From positions 38,207,520-38,271,519 of the forward strand of contig OV884012.1 in NCBI GenBank assembly GCA_930367205.1: 64,000 bases of DNA, read 5' to 3'. Of this stretch, positions 35,386 through 46,024 are shown in pieces; position 1 is the stretch's first letter, and the number at the start of each line of letters is the position of its first letter. The translations under genes were made by a program, and so were the position numbers. The notes under the pieces are model-generated. The model was not told the DNA's origin and made no database searches. It saw nothing but the letters and a program-made list of their open reading frames with translations. This DNA comes from Acanthosoma haemorrhoidale. Taxonomy: Eukaryota; Arthropoda; Insecta; Hemiptera; Acanthosomatidae.

Positions 35386-35390
35386 ACTGA
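35386..35390 (-). promoter_or_regulatory. Candidate initiator of OBP-2
   Basis: Minus-strand TCAGT lies 29 nt upstream of the OBP-2 ATG, as in OBP-1, where the gap is 23 nt. No TATA box is visible about 30 bases upstream. Confidence 0.4.
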
Positions 35391-36585
35391 GTGACCACAA
35401 GGACTTCCAGAAGGTGAACCTGGATCCTCATTAACATATGATTATAATCTCCTTCCCACATGTTATATTTTATTTATTTCTTTTGGTGAGCTCTACGATA
35501 TATCCCATAGCTTCATCAGCTTAACAAAATCCAACATCTTCTGTTTAAATATTCGATCCAGTCCCTAACAAAAAATGACATCTTTTGAGATGTTCAATGA
35601 GATTTTCCTTTATCAGGACTCTATTCTCCCAATTTAAGCCAATCCTCTTCATTTTCAACATTTACAATGGCAGCAGTTTTTACGGATGTTTTCTATTGTA
35701 ATTTCATTCAAGTACTCATTGCAATAAAATGTCATTTGTCTCCTCTACTTATCCCTGATACATTCCATTATATGACCATATTAAATAATTAGTATTATTA
35801 GTGTTGAAAATGCCAACAAGATCACAAAAACTGCACCCTGTAACGACCAGTCAACTTATCTTCATGAAATACTTACCCCTAACCTGAGATCAAGGATTTG
35901 TATCATGATAGGGTTGATTCATTAAAATACCAGATGAAAGGTTGGTTCAGATTTATTGTATAATAAACATAGTATTATAAACAGGTGAACAAATTAGTCT
36001 TTACGAAAATTGTCTATGATCAAATTAATAAAAAAAGTCTTTCCACTCTTCCTGAAAACATACCCAAAATAAATGTAAATGTAGAAAATTTCTACTTATG
36101 TCGTAAATGGCAGTTACGTGTAATACGACAAGAATTTTAATCGGTGTATAATAAACATACCATGTCGGTGAAGTACGGCAACCCAATTCCTATAGATGAT
36201 TATCCTATAGATCCTATAGAAGAAAATCCTATAGATAAATCTTCTCAAGTGCTGTGTTCATCCCAGCGAGAAGAATCAGATAAAAAAATATTGAGGTTGT
36301 AAAAACACAACAATATTGAGGTTGTATCGTATGCAAGGCCTTGCTTGAGACTAAACCGTAGGTAGACCGGGTCCGATGCCGCCTTGTTGACGGGTACTTT
36401 GAACCTTTATTTACGATCCTCAACTCGTAGCTTAAAACGTTACCATTCGCATTGCTCATTAACATCATAAATTAATCTGCCAATTGTACTTTATACTAGA
36501 TTTTGATTAAAATATCAATAACTCATCAATGGCATACTCGCATAATATGTATGAATGGATAAAAATAAGTCACCTATACACATAC
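35391..36585. other. AT-rich DNA between OBP-2 and the B/C nest
   Basis: No exon or element was recognised. A short tandem-like stretch occurs near 36,190-36,240 (repeats of CCTATAGAT). Confidence 0.45.
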
Positions 36586-39242
36586 AAACAATTCTATATT
36601 ACAACGTCTGCGGCCTTCGCCCCAAACAAGCCGACGTAGAAGTAATTCTACGGTGCCATTCGCCAGACGTTGTCGTTCTCACCGATACCCGGTTGAAGAA
36701 AATACACTTCTGCCGCTTCCCGGGTTATACTGCTTACCGCCAAGACACCGAAACTATCTCTGGAGGAGTAGCTGTGTTAGTTAAAAACGGAATACCCTGT
36801 AGGAGACTGCCCCCACCCGTCAGCCTAGGCCACGACCAATACATAGTTACGCTCCAGCTACGGCTCACGAACAACATCATCGTGTCAGGAGTCTACAGAA
36901 GACCGAAAGCCGTCTGCGACCTGTATAAGCTCCTGCTCACTACGATAGCTCATGACCGAAGGCACGTCATCGTGGGTGACCTAAATGCGAACCACAGCTG
37001 GTGGAGCAGTACTACGGCAAACGCCCTAGGCCGTTACATCACTAAAACTCCATTTACGGTCATCCACCCAGGATTGCCGACCTTCCGTCATTTCGCTAAC
37101 CCAGACAGAACCTCCACGCCAGACCTGCTCCTGACACAACAGCCACACCGGGTCACCGGATGCTCGGCCTTAGATTTCACCACCTCCGACCATCGGCCTG
37201 TTCTCTATGAACTAGAAGGCGACATGCCAGAGCCACCTGCTTCTAGGTACAGGTACGATGAGGCCAAATGGGACCTCTACAAGCATCTCATCAAGACCGA
37301 GTTGCCCACAATCACGCCCCTGAGACACACTTGGGACATAGATTACGCTATCTATCAGCTACAGGACGTCATCGATCGAGCTGCCGATGCATCGATCCCG
37401 AAATTTTCTCCGAAGCCCCCTTCTCTGAGAAAACCTCCGGATCACATCCTACAACTGATTAGACAGCGTAATAACATCAAGAACAGGTGGTTTAGGACCA
37501 AAAACAGGGACTTAAAACCGGTTTTAAATGCTCTCACAAACCAAGTTAAGTCCCTGATGGCCCAGTGGAAAAATTCGATTTGGGAAGATCGCCTCACCAG
37601 TCTCCACGGTGACCACAAGCAATTGTGGAAGCTTGTGAAGACCTGCAGGTCCAAAAAGAACGGTGTAAGGCTGGCCGTGAACGGGCAGTTCATTCCCACC
37701 ACCGAACAAGCGGACATCTTGGCGGCCTATTATGAGGAAGTCAGTCGTGGCCAGGGACAGCCAATAGGAGCCCTCGACCACCCCTCCCCCACCCTCCCTA
37801 CCACTACCGAAATCTACACCTCACACCGGCAATGCGCTGCATTCATTCGAAGAACGACCGGCAAGAAGGCCCCAGGTCAGGATTCCATCCAGAACATCCT
37901 ACTCAAGCAGCTGCAGAGGAAAGGAATCTCATTCATAACGAACGTGTTGAACTCCTGCTTCAGGCTGCAATATTTCCCCCAGAACTGGAAGCACGCTGTA
38001 GTGGTCCCCCTTCTGAAACCAGCAAAAAGCGGTTATGAGCCATCTCATTACCGCCCCATCAGTCTGCTGACTCAACTCTCGAAGCTGTTCGAGAGAATCA
38101 TCCACGTACATCTCTCCGGGCACTGCGAGTCACAAGAAGTCATCCCACCAGAGCAGACTGGTTTCAGCACAGGCTTAAGCGCGAACAACAACCTGGTGAG
38201 ATTGCAACACCACGTCGCATCGAACGTCCGGAGCAACAGAGCTACCGCTATGATTTCTCTGGACTGTTCGAAAGCTTTCGACTCTGTGGACCACTACATC
38301 CTACTTCAACGTCTGAGGGAATACGAATTCTCGGATCAGCTGCAGAACCTGATAAGATCCTACCTTACAGGCAGAACTTTTTCGGTTCGTATAGGCACTA
38401 CGTCTACGACCCGAAGAAACTACACTGCCGGTGTCCCCCAAGGATCGGTGCTAGGCCCCCTGCTGTTCAACATTTACACCGCCCACATCGTAGGAGCCTC
38501 GTACCCCAACTGCGAGGTATCCGCGTATGCAGACGATATAGGTGTTTACAGCACTAGCATCAATCCCTCCAGAGCCCTGAAATTCGCTGAGAGCGCTAGT
38601 CAACGGATCTCCGAGAAACTCGATGCCGTCCACATTCAAGTCAACCCGGCCAAGACGCAAGGAATTATATTCAGTTACAAATCCGGAAAAAAGAAGCTCC
38701 CGAAATCCTTCGTCTTAGGCGGCAAAGAGTGCCCTGTAAGCAACAAGCTGTGCTACCTCGGGATTACCCTCGGTAGGCACTTGTCGTTCACAACTCATCT
38801 CGGCAAGAAATTAAAGAGTGTTAGGAAGAAATTCTTCAGCCTCGGACACCTACTTCACAGCCGGGCTTTATCGGTACGCCTCAAGCTGCTGATATACCAG
38901 AGCGTCCTAAGACCTGCTTTGATGTATGGGACCCCTCTCTTCAAGTATCTGACTCCTAACACTCTCCAAACGCTCCAGCAATTTCAGAACAGAGTTCTCC
39001 GCACCTCCCTCAAACATACCCCGTTCGACCGAATGAAGGCAGACGAGATGCATAAAAAATTTGAAGTGCTCACCATTCAAGATTTTATCAAGAGAAGGCA
39101 CATCAAATTTTTTGACTCACTCAGACATAGCCACAACCCACTATTCTCCGACCTTCAACCACCACCAATGCCCGTCAGATGGAAGCACTCCTGGACCGCC
39201 GAAGCCTGGAGGATGATCGACGTCATTGAACCCGATGACTGA
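36555..39242 (+). CDS. Family B ORF2: endonuclease-reverse transcriptase, intact frame
   Basis: An uninterrupted 895-codon frame encodes the enzyme for target-primed reverse transcription. The first dozen residues (MDKNKSPIHIQT) appear to come from flanking DNA. Endonuclease: LYYNVCGLRPKQADVEVILR, VGDLNANHSWWSS, FANPDRTSTPDLL and FTTSDHRPVLYE. RT: PLLKPAKSGYEPSHYRPISL, TGFSTGLSANNNLVRLQHHV, SLDCSKAFDSVDHY, AGVPQGSVLGPLLFNIYTAH and AYADDIGVYS, keeping both catalytic aspartates. The thumb ends with RRHIKFFDSLRHSHNPLF. No RNase H, as in Jockey elements. It is the only intact EN-RT frame here, but ORF1 is absent from this copy. Confidence 0.88.
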   Translation: MDKNKSPIHIQTILYYNVCGLRPKQADVEVILRCHSPDVVVLTDTRLKKIHFCRFPGYTAYRQDTETISGGVAVLVKNGIPCRRLPPPVSLGHDQYIVTLQLRLTNNIIVSGVYRRPKAVCDLYKLLLTTIAHDRRHVIVGDLNANHSWWSSTTANALGRYITKTPFTVIHPGLPTFRHFANPDRTSTPDLLLTQQPHRVTGCSALDFTTSDHRPVLYELEGDMPEPPASRYRYDEAKWDLYKHLIKTELPTITPLRHTWDIDYAIYQLQDVIDRAADASIPKFSPKPPSLRKPPDHILQLIRQRNNIKNRWFRTKNRDLKPVLNALTNQVKSLMAQWKNSIWEDRLTSLHGDHKQLWKLVKTCRSKKNGVRLAVNGQFIPTTEQADILAAYYEEVSRGQGQPIGALDHPSPTLPTTTEIYTSHRQCAAFIRRTTGKKAPGQDSIQNILLKQLQRKGISFITNVLNSCFRLQYFPQNWKHAVVVPLLKPAKSGYEPSHYRPISLLTQLSKLFERIIHVHLSGHCESQEVIPPEQTGFSTGLSANNNLVRLQHHVASNVRSNRATAMISLDCSKAFDSVDHYILLQRLREYEFSDQLQNLIRSYLTGRTFSVRIGTTSTTRRNYTAGVPQGSVLGPLLFNIYTAHIVGASYPNCEVSAYADDIGVYSTSINPSRALKFAESASQRISEKLDAVHIQVNPAKTQGIIFSYKSGKKKLPKSFVLGGKECPVSNKLCYLGITLGRHLSFTTHLGKKLKSVRKKFFSLGHLLHSRALSVRLKLLIYQSVLRPALMYGTPLFKYLTPNTLQTLQQFQNRVLRTSLKHTPFDRMKADEMHKKFEVLTIQDFIKRRHIKFFDSLRHSHNPLFSDLQPPPMPVRWKHSWTAEAWRMIDVIEPDD
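36586..36595. repeat. Candidate target-site duplication of element B, left copy
   Basis: aaacaattct recurs at 46,015-46,024, directly after the poly(A) of the right-hand B part. The A's merge with the tail and the last bases may be shared with B itself, so the informative match is about 7 bp. Confidence 0.5.
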
Positions 39243-39252
39243 ACGAACTACA

Positions 39253-39254
<2 letters not shown>
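36596..39254 (+). mobile_element. Family B Jockey-like retrotransposon, left part (B1)
   Basis: Homology to copy B3 starts near 36,590, so the copy is truncated at about the start of ORF2. It runs to 39,254, 12 bases after the ORF2 stop codon, where a 52-base T-run begins. Its 3' UTR is missing here but is present at 45,646-46,016, beyond the C insertion. Confidence 0.85.
38817..39254. repeat. 438-bp direct repeat flanking the C insertion, left copy
   Basis: This is the last 438 bp of B1. It recurs at 45,215-45,645 with 12 substitutions and one 7-bp deletion, about 97% identity. The two copies bracket the 39,255-45,214 insertion exactly. Confidence 0.9.
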
Positions 39255-39309
<55 letters not shown>

Positions 39310-39536
39310 CCCTTCCTGAGGCTGAGCCTCAAACGGGCTTACCCAACGAGCCCGTGAAGCGAGCTCATGGGGTTACGTAGCCTGTGGTACGCGTATTCCG
39401 GTGCAATGGGATTGTTGCACCGGTCAGCGCACCTTGAGTAATACTGTTTTCGTTCTTTATTTTCCAAAACCACAAAGAAAACAAAATAAAATAAAATCTT
39501 TTCCTTAAATCTACTTTGTACAATCCTTACTAGCTA
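39255..39536 (-). mobile_element. Short non-LTR 3' tail with second poly(A)
   Basis: On the minus strand, about 230 bp rich in CG and short palindromes (GAGCTCGCTTCACGGGCTCG, GAGGCTCAGCCTC) follow the poly(A) of element C and end in their own 52-base poly(A). Nothing codes here. It resembles the 3' UTR of a different non-LTR family, either a separate truncated insertion or sequence carried along by C. Confidence 0.5.
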
Positions 39537-39741
39537 TTTTTTTTTTTTTTTTTTTTTTTGTCCTTATAGTTAGTATCCTTAATCTATTTACAATATTTAC
39601 AGATCCGTTAACTATACTAATATCTTACTACTATACTTAAGTGCTATATTTACAAGGGTTGTGCATCCTCTATCCCCCTATAACTAAACTTATATCTAAC
39701 CATAGGCTACTCAGTCCTACCTTATATCTATATGTACATAT

Positions 39742-42700
39742 TTACAGTGACTCCTCTGGAACCGCCGATACATCGTTGGCTTCGGGTGAGCCTTCCCGAA
39801 GACTCGGCTGCTCACCCCGCGCCACCCCCCTGGATATATTGAAGTGCCCGGAGCCTTGTACCCTTCTCCACTCCCCGACGAATCTGCAGAACGCGGTGTA
39901 TCTTACTTCATCATTCACCAGCGACGGCAGGTCGGACTCGTCCAGGCTGTACTCTCCTATCGAGCGGAGCAGCCGTGCTCTAGCCGGTTCTAACGCATAA
40001 CAAGAGAGCACGACGTGCTCCGCGGTGTCATCCTCTCCGCAATGAGGGCAGGACCTGCTTTCTGCCCTCTTGTATTCGTACAGCCTGGCACGAAATCCGC
40101 CGTGTCCTGTAAGCACTTGTGACACCCAGTAGTCTGGGGAGACCCAACTTGCCCTCAGCCTGTCCTGGACTGAGGGAAAGTACCTCCTCAGGGTGCTCCC
40201 CTTAGTCGTACCAGTCCACCTGGCTCCCCAAGCCTCTATCGTCCATTCCCTTATGAGGGCCTTCCACCTCCCAGGCTCTTCCTCAATTCTTCTCCGTAGG
40301 GGAGGTGGAATATCTTCAATCTGCCCTCTCTTCGTCTTCGACCTGAGGCGCTGCTCCAGGAGGACCAGATCCACTGGTACCGCCGCTGCCAAAACCTCCA
40401 CCGCGTCCTGAGATACCGTCCTGTAGGACCTCGTGACCCGTACTAGTGCCATTCGCTGTATCCTCTTCAGGGCGTGCGCCTGCCCCTTGTTCAGGTGCGC
40501 CGACCATGACTGCGAAGCATACCTTACTATGCCCATTACCACAGCCTGGTAGAGGGTTCTCGAGACTGGGAACCTCACCCCCCACATCGCTCCCCCTATC
40601 CTTGCGAAGGAGTTACAAACTGAAACGATCCTGTTTCCCATGTATTCGATGTGGGGAGAAAGGCTAAGTTTCTTTCCCAGTCTCACCCCCAGGTACGTCA
40701 CCTCCGTGCCCACCCTAACTCTTCTTCCTTCTATCTCCAGCCACATAGGGTGAGCACGGTCCATCTTGCCTCTCACCAGGGTGGCCGTCGTCTTTTCCGC
40801 AGCCATGGTCATCTTCATACCGGCGCACCACTCCTTGACCAAGTTGGCACAGGCGCACGCTCTTCTCGTCACTTCGGCACGCGAATTCCCCACGATGGTT
40901 GCGGCGAGGTCATCCACATATGCCACCGCGGGGTATCCCTGCTCTTCCAGGGTCACGAGGACCTTATTAAAAACTACTTTCCAAAGGGCAGGGCCCAGGA
41001 CTGATCCTTGGGGACACCCTCGCTCCACTGGTGCTTCAACGTCGTAAGACACTCCTCTGATGACCGCCCTACGTTTGCTAAGGTAGCTGCCCACGAGCTC
41101 GTACAGATTGCTCGGGGTCTCTAGCTCCTGTAGCTCCCTCATGACGTAGGGCCACCACACCCTGTCAAACGCAGAGGAGATGTCAAATGTAAGTAACAGC
41201 GCGTACTTGGAGCGAGTCGCCATATCGTCCCTTATCTTGTCCAAGGCATCAGCTGTGCTCCTGCCCTTGCAGGAGCCGTACTGTCTTGGGTGGTCCGCCT
41301 TTTCAAACGTCTGCCGCAACGCCGTGTGCATCAATCTCTCCAGGACTTTACTCAAGACTGGGAGGAGGCTGATGGGCCTGTAGCTCTTGGTAGCTGTCAG
41401 GTCCCGATCGGCTCCCTTCGGAATTAGTCTGAGCTCCGCTCTCTTCCATACACTCGGGAATTTCCCGCGGTCGAGGCACTCATTCATGATCGCAAGCAGC
41501 CTCCCCTCAATGAGTGGACACGATGCTTTGATCATTGCAGCATCGATCTCATCCAGTCCTGGAGCTCTCCCGGTCTTCTGCTTCTGGACGGCGATGCGCA
41601 GGTCCCAAATGTCCCATGGTGGGTACAGGTCCGTTCCGGGTGGGGCCTCTGTCAGGGATCTTACCTGGGAGTCTTCAGGCGAGTCGCTTTCTGGGTCATC
41701 CCTGGGGTATGTTTCCTCCATGTAGTAGGCCGCTGCTTCTTCCGGGGAGGTGGCCTGCCAATCGCCACTCTTCAGTGCGGCGAGTGTCTTGGACTGACCA
41801 CCTCTGGCCATCGCTACTCGATACGGTATACCCCAGGGGTTCTTCTCCGACTCGCGTTGGACGAACTCATCCCAGGTTTCCCTCCGGGTAACCTCAATCT
41901 TCTTCACATACTCTTTCCGGAGGGACCTGTGTCGGGCCTGGAGGACTTCCCGGACCTGTTGGTTCCTGCACTTCTGTAACGCTCGCCTCGCCCTGTAGAG
42001 CTCTCTCTTGGCCGATGTGAGGGCGGGCGTCTACCATGGGTTGCGCTTTTTTCTGTACTTCCTTCGCTGGAGGGTATCTTCCGCAGCGTCTCTTATGGCC
42101 TCTGTGAGGGACGCTACCTTCCCGTCGAGGCTATCCCATTCCAGGGGATCATCCCCTAGGATAGCCCACTCGTCGTCCACTAGTCTTCCCTCCAGCTGGA
42201 TCTGGTAGGCGGACCACCTAACTCCCCGCGTGACGTACCCTTGGGCGCCAACTTCCTGTCTTGGCGCCCCGGTGACCACATCGAAGGAGATAGAGTTGTG
42301 GTCACTGCTGGTCTCGGCAGATATTCTCCAGTTCTCTATACGTCCTGCGAGGGGGGTCGAGGACATGGTAACGTCTATCCAGCTGCTACCTTGCGGCCCC
42401 GTGAACGTCGGGGGTCCTCGCTCGTTGTTCATGATCACCATTTGGTTAGCAGCTGCAAAGTTCGCCACCACAACCCCCCTCCTTGTAGTGTGTGTGGAGC
42501 CCCACGCTGTGTGCCAGGCGTTGAAGTCTCCACCGATAAGGATCTCCCTATGTCCTCTTTGCCTGACACATTCCTCCAGCACCCCAAGCAGCTCCGACGG
42601 GTCCAAGTCATTTGCGAGGTAGAGAGAGGATACCAATAGCTTCCCCCCTCTCCACCCAATATGACACGTCGCCAGGTCCTCCCGACAGAACTGGTCGAGG

Positions 42701-42930
42701 GACATGACGTCCAGCGTGGGGTTACAGACAGCGATCGCCGCCCTGGGTCTCCTTTCTCTACTTCCCATGGCGACTACTCTCACCGACGCGCCGAGACCAG
42801 CAATCACTCCTCGCTGACAGTACGGCTCCTGCAGCAACATGACATCGTAGCGGCGGGTGAGGGCAGACAGCTCTGTGGCCACCACCCGGCTCTTTGCCAT
42901 GTTGACTTGGATAATCATTATTTTACTCAT
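39742..42930 (-). pseudogene. Family C ORF2 (EN-RT), one nonsense codon
   Basis: A single frame of 1,063 codons including the stop is interrupted only by TAG at 42,031-42,033, in NPW-stop-TPALTSAKRELY, where related proteins usually have a second Trp. Endonuclease: MSKIMIIQVNMAKSR, LLQEPYCQRG, IGGDFNAWHTAWGS, GSSWIDVTMSS and SSDHNSISFDV. RT: LRLIPKG, SYRPISLLPVLSKVLERLMH, TFDISSAFDRVWWP, GCPQGSVLGPALWKVVFN and AYVDDLAATIVG. A C-terminal SCPHCGEDDTAEHVVLSC motif follows. ORF2's ATG overlaps the end of ORF1 by eight bases. Confidence 0.87.
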
Positions 42931-44652
42931 AATGCGTTCTCCTTACCAGGGCCTCCGCCTCCTTATATAACTGCGGGCACTCCGCCGCTCCTGACTGGTG
43001 CCTCGTCGTGTCTTCTTGGCGCCCCGCTCTGACGCAGCCCGCACATCTCGGGCGCTCGTCCTTCCGGGGGCATGCCTCAGCCGTGTGCCCCTCCTGGGCG
43101 CACCATCTGCAGGTCTTCTCTTTCCTAGTACAGGTGGCTTTGGAGTGCCCATAGCCCTGGCAAGTAACGCAGCGGGGAGCATCAAGGTAGTCCTTCACCA
43201 CTACCCTGTGCCATCCCCCTACCCATATCCCTTCTCCCCCCAGGAGCGCGAACCTAACTACCTAACTTGGGGGGACACCTCAGCTACCCAGCTGACGTAC
43301 ACCGGATCCCTGGTGGCCCCCATGCTGAAGACCAGTTTCAGTGCGCCGGGTCTTTGGTCTTGTGGCAGGCTCACCAGGGTAGGGTCAACCCGGGACAACG
43401 CGTCCCACACCTCGTCCAGGAATTCCTTTTCTACCCAGGCTCTGGGGACCCCTCGGAATATCACCCTGGGTCCCCTCTTCTGTGCCAACCTCGAGTTAAG
43501 GCCGGCCGTCTTAGTGGCTTCGAGGAGCCTTACCGCCTCCACCATACTTGGGGTCTCCACGAGGAGGCCTCCGGCCTTTGTTCCTCGCAGTATCCTGGAC
43601 GAGTCACCTGGGTCCTTTTGTGGCATCCTCTTCATGATATCTACCGGGTTGCCCTCAATGGTAATATATGTCTTCCTCTGGGTAGCCTCCTCCGTCCGCG
43701 CCTTCGGGAGTCTCGCCACCAGCTCCCGTACGTCCATCTTCTTCGCCGGTCCCGGAGTCGTCGTCTTCTTGACTTTTTTCCTCCTCCTCCTCTTGTCGAC
43801 CAAAGTATATCTTTCCTCATCCTCCGTGGTCAGTGGGACCTCTGTCTCGACCGGGGCGGGGGCAGTTGCTCCTCTCGCTGAGGGTGGTGCAGCTGCAGGG
43901 CTAGCAGCCACCACCGCAGCCCAGCTAGTCGAGGGGAGGGATCTCTTTGGGACCTTGGTTGTCTTTGCCCTCTCCCGCTGGGGCTTTGGGGTCTCGGTGT
44001 GCTCTGTAGGCCCCGGTCCTCCGGCCACTCTGGACAACTTTCTATCGATAGACTCCACCGTTTTTTGGATTTCATCTGTTCCCTGGTCCATAAGCGCCAG
44101 AGTCGGCCCTACTACCACAGAGGTGACTGTTTCGGCCACTCTAGTGGCTATGGCCTGGATCAGGCCTCCATCTTCCATGATGGCTTGGGTCGCTCGCGTT
44201 ACTGCCATGTCCAGCAGCTTTTGAATTTCTTCTTTGCCTAGTCTCGGGCTCCTTGGAGTTGTGGGACAAGAGGACGGGTTTTCCTTTAAGCTTTCCAGGA
44301 GCAATGCAGTTATTTCTGCGGGCTGGCGGACCATTGTCAGTAGTTTTTCGTTTTCTATGACGACCTTGCCTAGGTCGTCAACCAGCCCTCCTACCTTTTT
44401 GCAAATATGCTCCTGGTTCTTCTTGGTCAACTTCTTGTCCCGCAGTTCTGAAATAAGTTTGCCCAGGCCATCTCTTACGTCCATAGCTCGGTCGAGGAGG
44501 GAGGTCTTCGTCGAGTACTCCGGGAACTCGGCGTCTTCCTCAGTCCTCTTCCTCTTCGTACGGGTTTTCTGCGAGAGGACCCTAACATCCTGCAGGGAAG
44601 GGAACCTACTTGAATGTGACAGGGGATTCCCACCTCCTACCCGTGCTGCCAC
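42923..44652 (-). pseudogene. Family C ORF1 (gag-like, zinc knuckles), frameshifted
   Basis: The N-terminal part (44,652-43,258, 464 codons) is charged and coiled-coil-like (GLGKLISELRDKKLTKKNQE), then an Ala/Pro-rich stretch and basic KRRRRKKVKK, then a conserved block (VIFRGVPRAWVEKEFLDEV). It stops just after a run of six G. The C-terminal part continues one frame over (43,201-42,923) with CCHC knuckles: CVTCQGYGHSKATC, CRWCAQEGHTAEAC and a related third. The open frame begins at a GTG; the first in-frame ATG is in AMDVRDGLG near 44,482, so the true start is uncertain. Confidence 0.82.
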
Positions 44653-45214
44653 CAGGGAGGTGGCCTCTCGCTCGTCCCTACCTGGTGATCCCAGGCTTCC
44701 GAGCTGTCCCTAACTAGAGGATGCACAGAAAATTTATAATAAAAATTAATAATGTCTCTTTCTTCCAACTTGGAAGAAAGAGAGAAAAGAAAAATCAAAA
44801 AAAAAACAAGGGAAATCGATAAAAATGACAAAATAAATTTAAAAAGCTTTCTTACCAACGGATCCACTGGGCTGTCAAAAAAATATACAGAAACAAAAGT
44901 GATGCTGGCACTGCCCAGTATATGTTAGAAATTTTTTTTTAAAAAAAAACCAAAAAACAAAAATAATAGCAAAAATTAGTCCTCTTATCACCTTATAACT
45001 CTAAGTCCCCTAATCCAGGGGGGTCGGGACTTAGACGTGGAACGGCTATCGCCGCCAGGTACCGGATAGTCCACAGCAGGAGCTCTTCAATTCAGCTGCT
45101 TACTCATCAGAGGCAGAAGAAGATCTGGACTGAAGAAGTAGCTGCAGCAGGAGTGGGGATAATCCGTAGGAGCACCGACATAGGTCTTCTCTCTACGAAT
45201 GTCGGGGCCGTACT

Positions 45215-46016
45215 AGTGTTAGGAAGAAATTCTTCAGCCTCGGACACCTACTTCACAGCCCGGCTTTATCGGTACGCCTCAAGCTGCTAATATACCAGAG
45301 CGTCCTAAGACCTGCTTTGATGTATGGGACCCCTCTCTTCAAGTATCTGACTCCTAACACTCTCAAAACGCTCCAGCAATTTCAGCACAGAGTTCTCCGC
45401 ACCTCCCTCAAACATACCCCGTTCGACCGAATGAAGGCAGACGAGATGCATAAAAAATTTGAAGTGCTCACCATTCAAGATTTCATCAAGAGAAGACACA
45501 TCAAATTTTTCGACTCACTCCGACACAGCCACAACCCACTATTCTCCGACCTTCAACCACCACCAATGCCCGTCAGATGGAAGCACTGCTGGACCGCCGA
45601 AGGATGATCAACGTCATTGAACCCGATGACTAAACGAACTACACCCAGCCGAGATATCGAAGCCGATCTCCCGGCCGACTCAACCGAAGCTACAAGACCC
45701 CATCTACCTGTTTAAGCAGGGTAGACCTTCCGGCCGAGTGGCCGACTTATTTCAGCCCCCTGCCGGGGCGGGCCAGGCTTGACCTGGCCGACTACAAACC
45801 ATTGCCTAGGTACCCCTAGGCTCCACCCTCGGTAGACTCTCACTACCTTCCCGAATCCACCCGCCTCCTTCAGGCATTCCACACCCTATATCCTTCTCAT
45901 ACACCCTTCAAATGGGGGACTCCCCTTAGTGAAAGGCACTCATTAGCCCAAAATAATTTTCCCACATCCTAATTTATAAGTTTGAGAGCTAAGAAAAAAA
46001 AAAAAAAAAAAAAAAA
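45215..46016 (+). mobile_element. Family B retrotransposon, right part (B2) with 3' UTR and poly(A)
   Basis: It resumes family B 438 bp before the point where B1 stops, repeats that segment, then continues through 350 bp of 3' UTR (CCGGCCGAGTGGCC, CCTGCCGGGGCGGGCC) and a poly(A) at 45,994-46,017. The 7-bp deletion near 45,606 shifts the ORF2 C-terminus. Its end sequences match, in reverse, those of the B fragments at 11,404 and 26,047. Confidence 0.85.
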
Positions 46017-46024
46017 ACAATTCT
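46015..46024. repeat. Candidate target-site duplication of element B, right copy
   Basis: Partner of 36,586-36,595. Its presence implies that B1 and B2 are two halves of one B insertion. Confidence 0.5.

Larger units (their letters stand above)
39537..45214 (-). mobile_element. Family C R1-like non-LTR retrotransposon, nearly full length
   Basis: The element is 5.7 kb: 5' UTR (45,214 to about 44,715), ORF1 (44,712-42,923), ORF2 (42,930-39,742), a 3' UTR of about 180 bp, and a poly(A) (T-run 39,537-39,559). It is GC-rich against AT-rich surroundings. Lack of RNase H, the YVDD active site, overlapping ORFs and three CCHC knuckles fit the R1 clade. It is inserted head-to-head into family B. Only one nonsense codon and one frameshift were seen, so it is fairly young. 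Confidence 0.87.

Noticed and set aside
39742..44713. Many plus-strand open frames of 60-400 codons
   Set aside because: These are complementary-strand shadows of the GC-rich family C ORFs.
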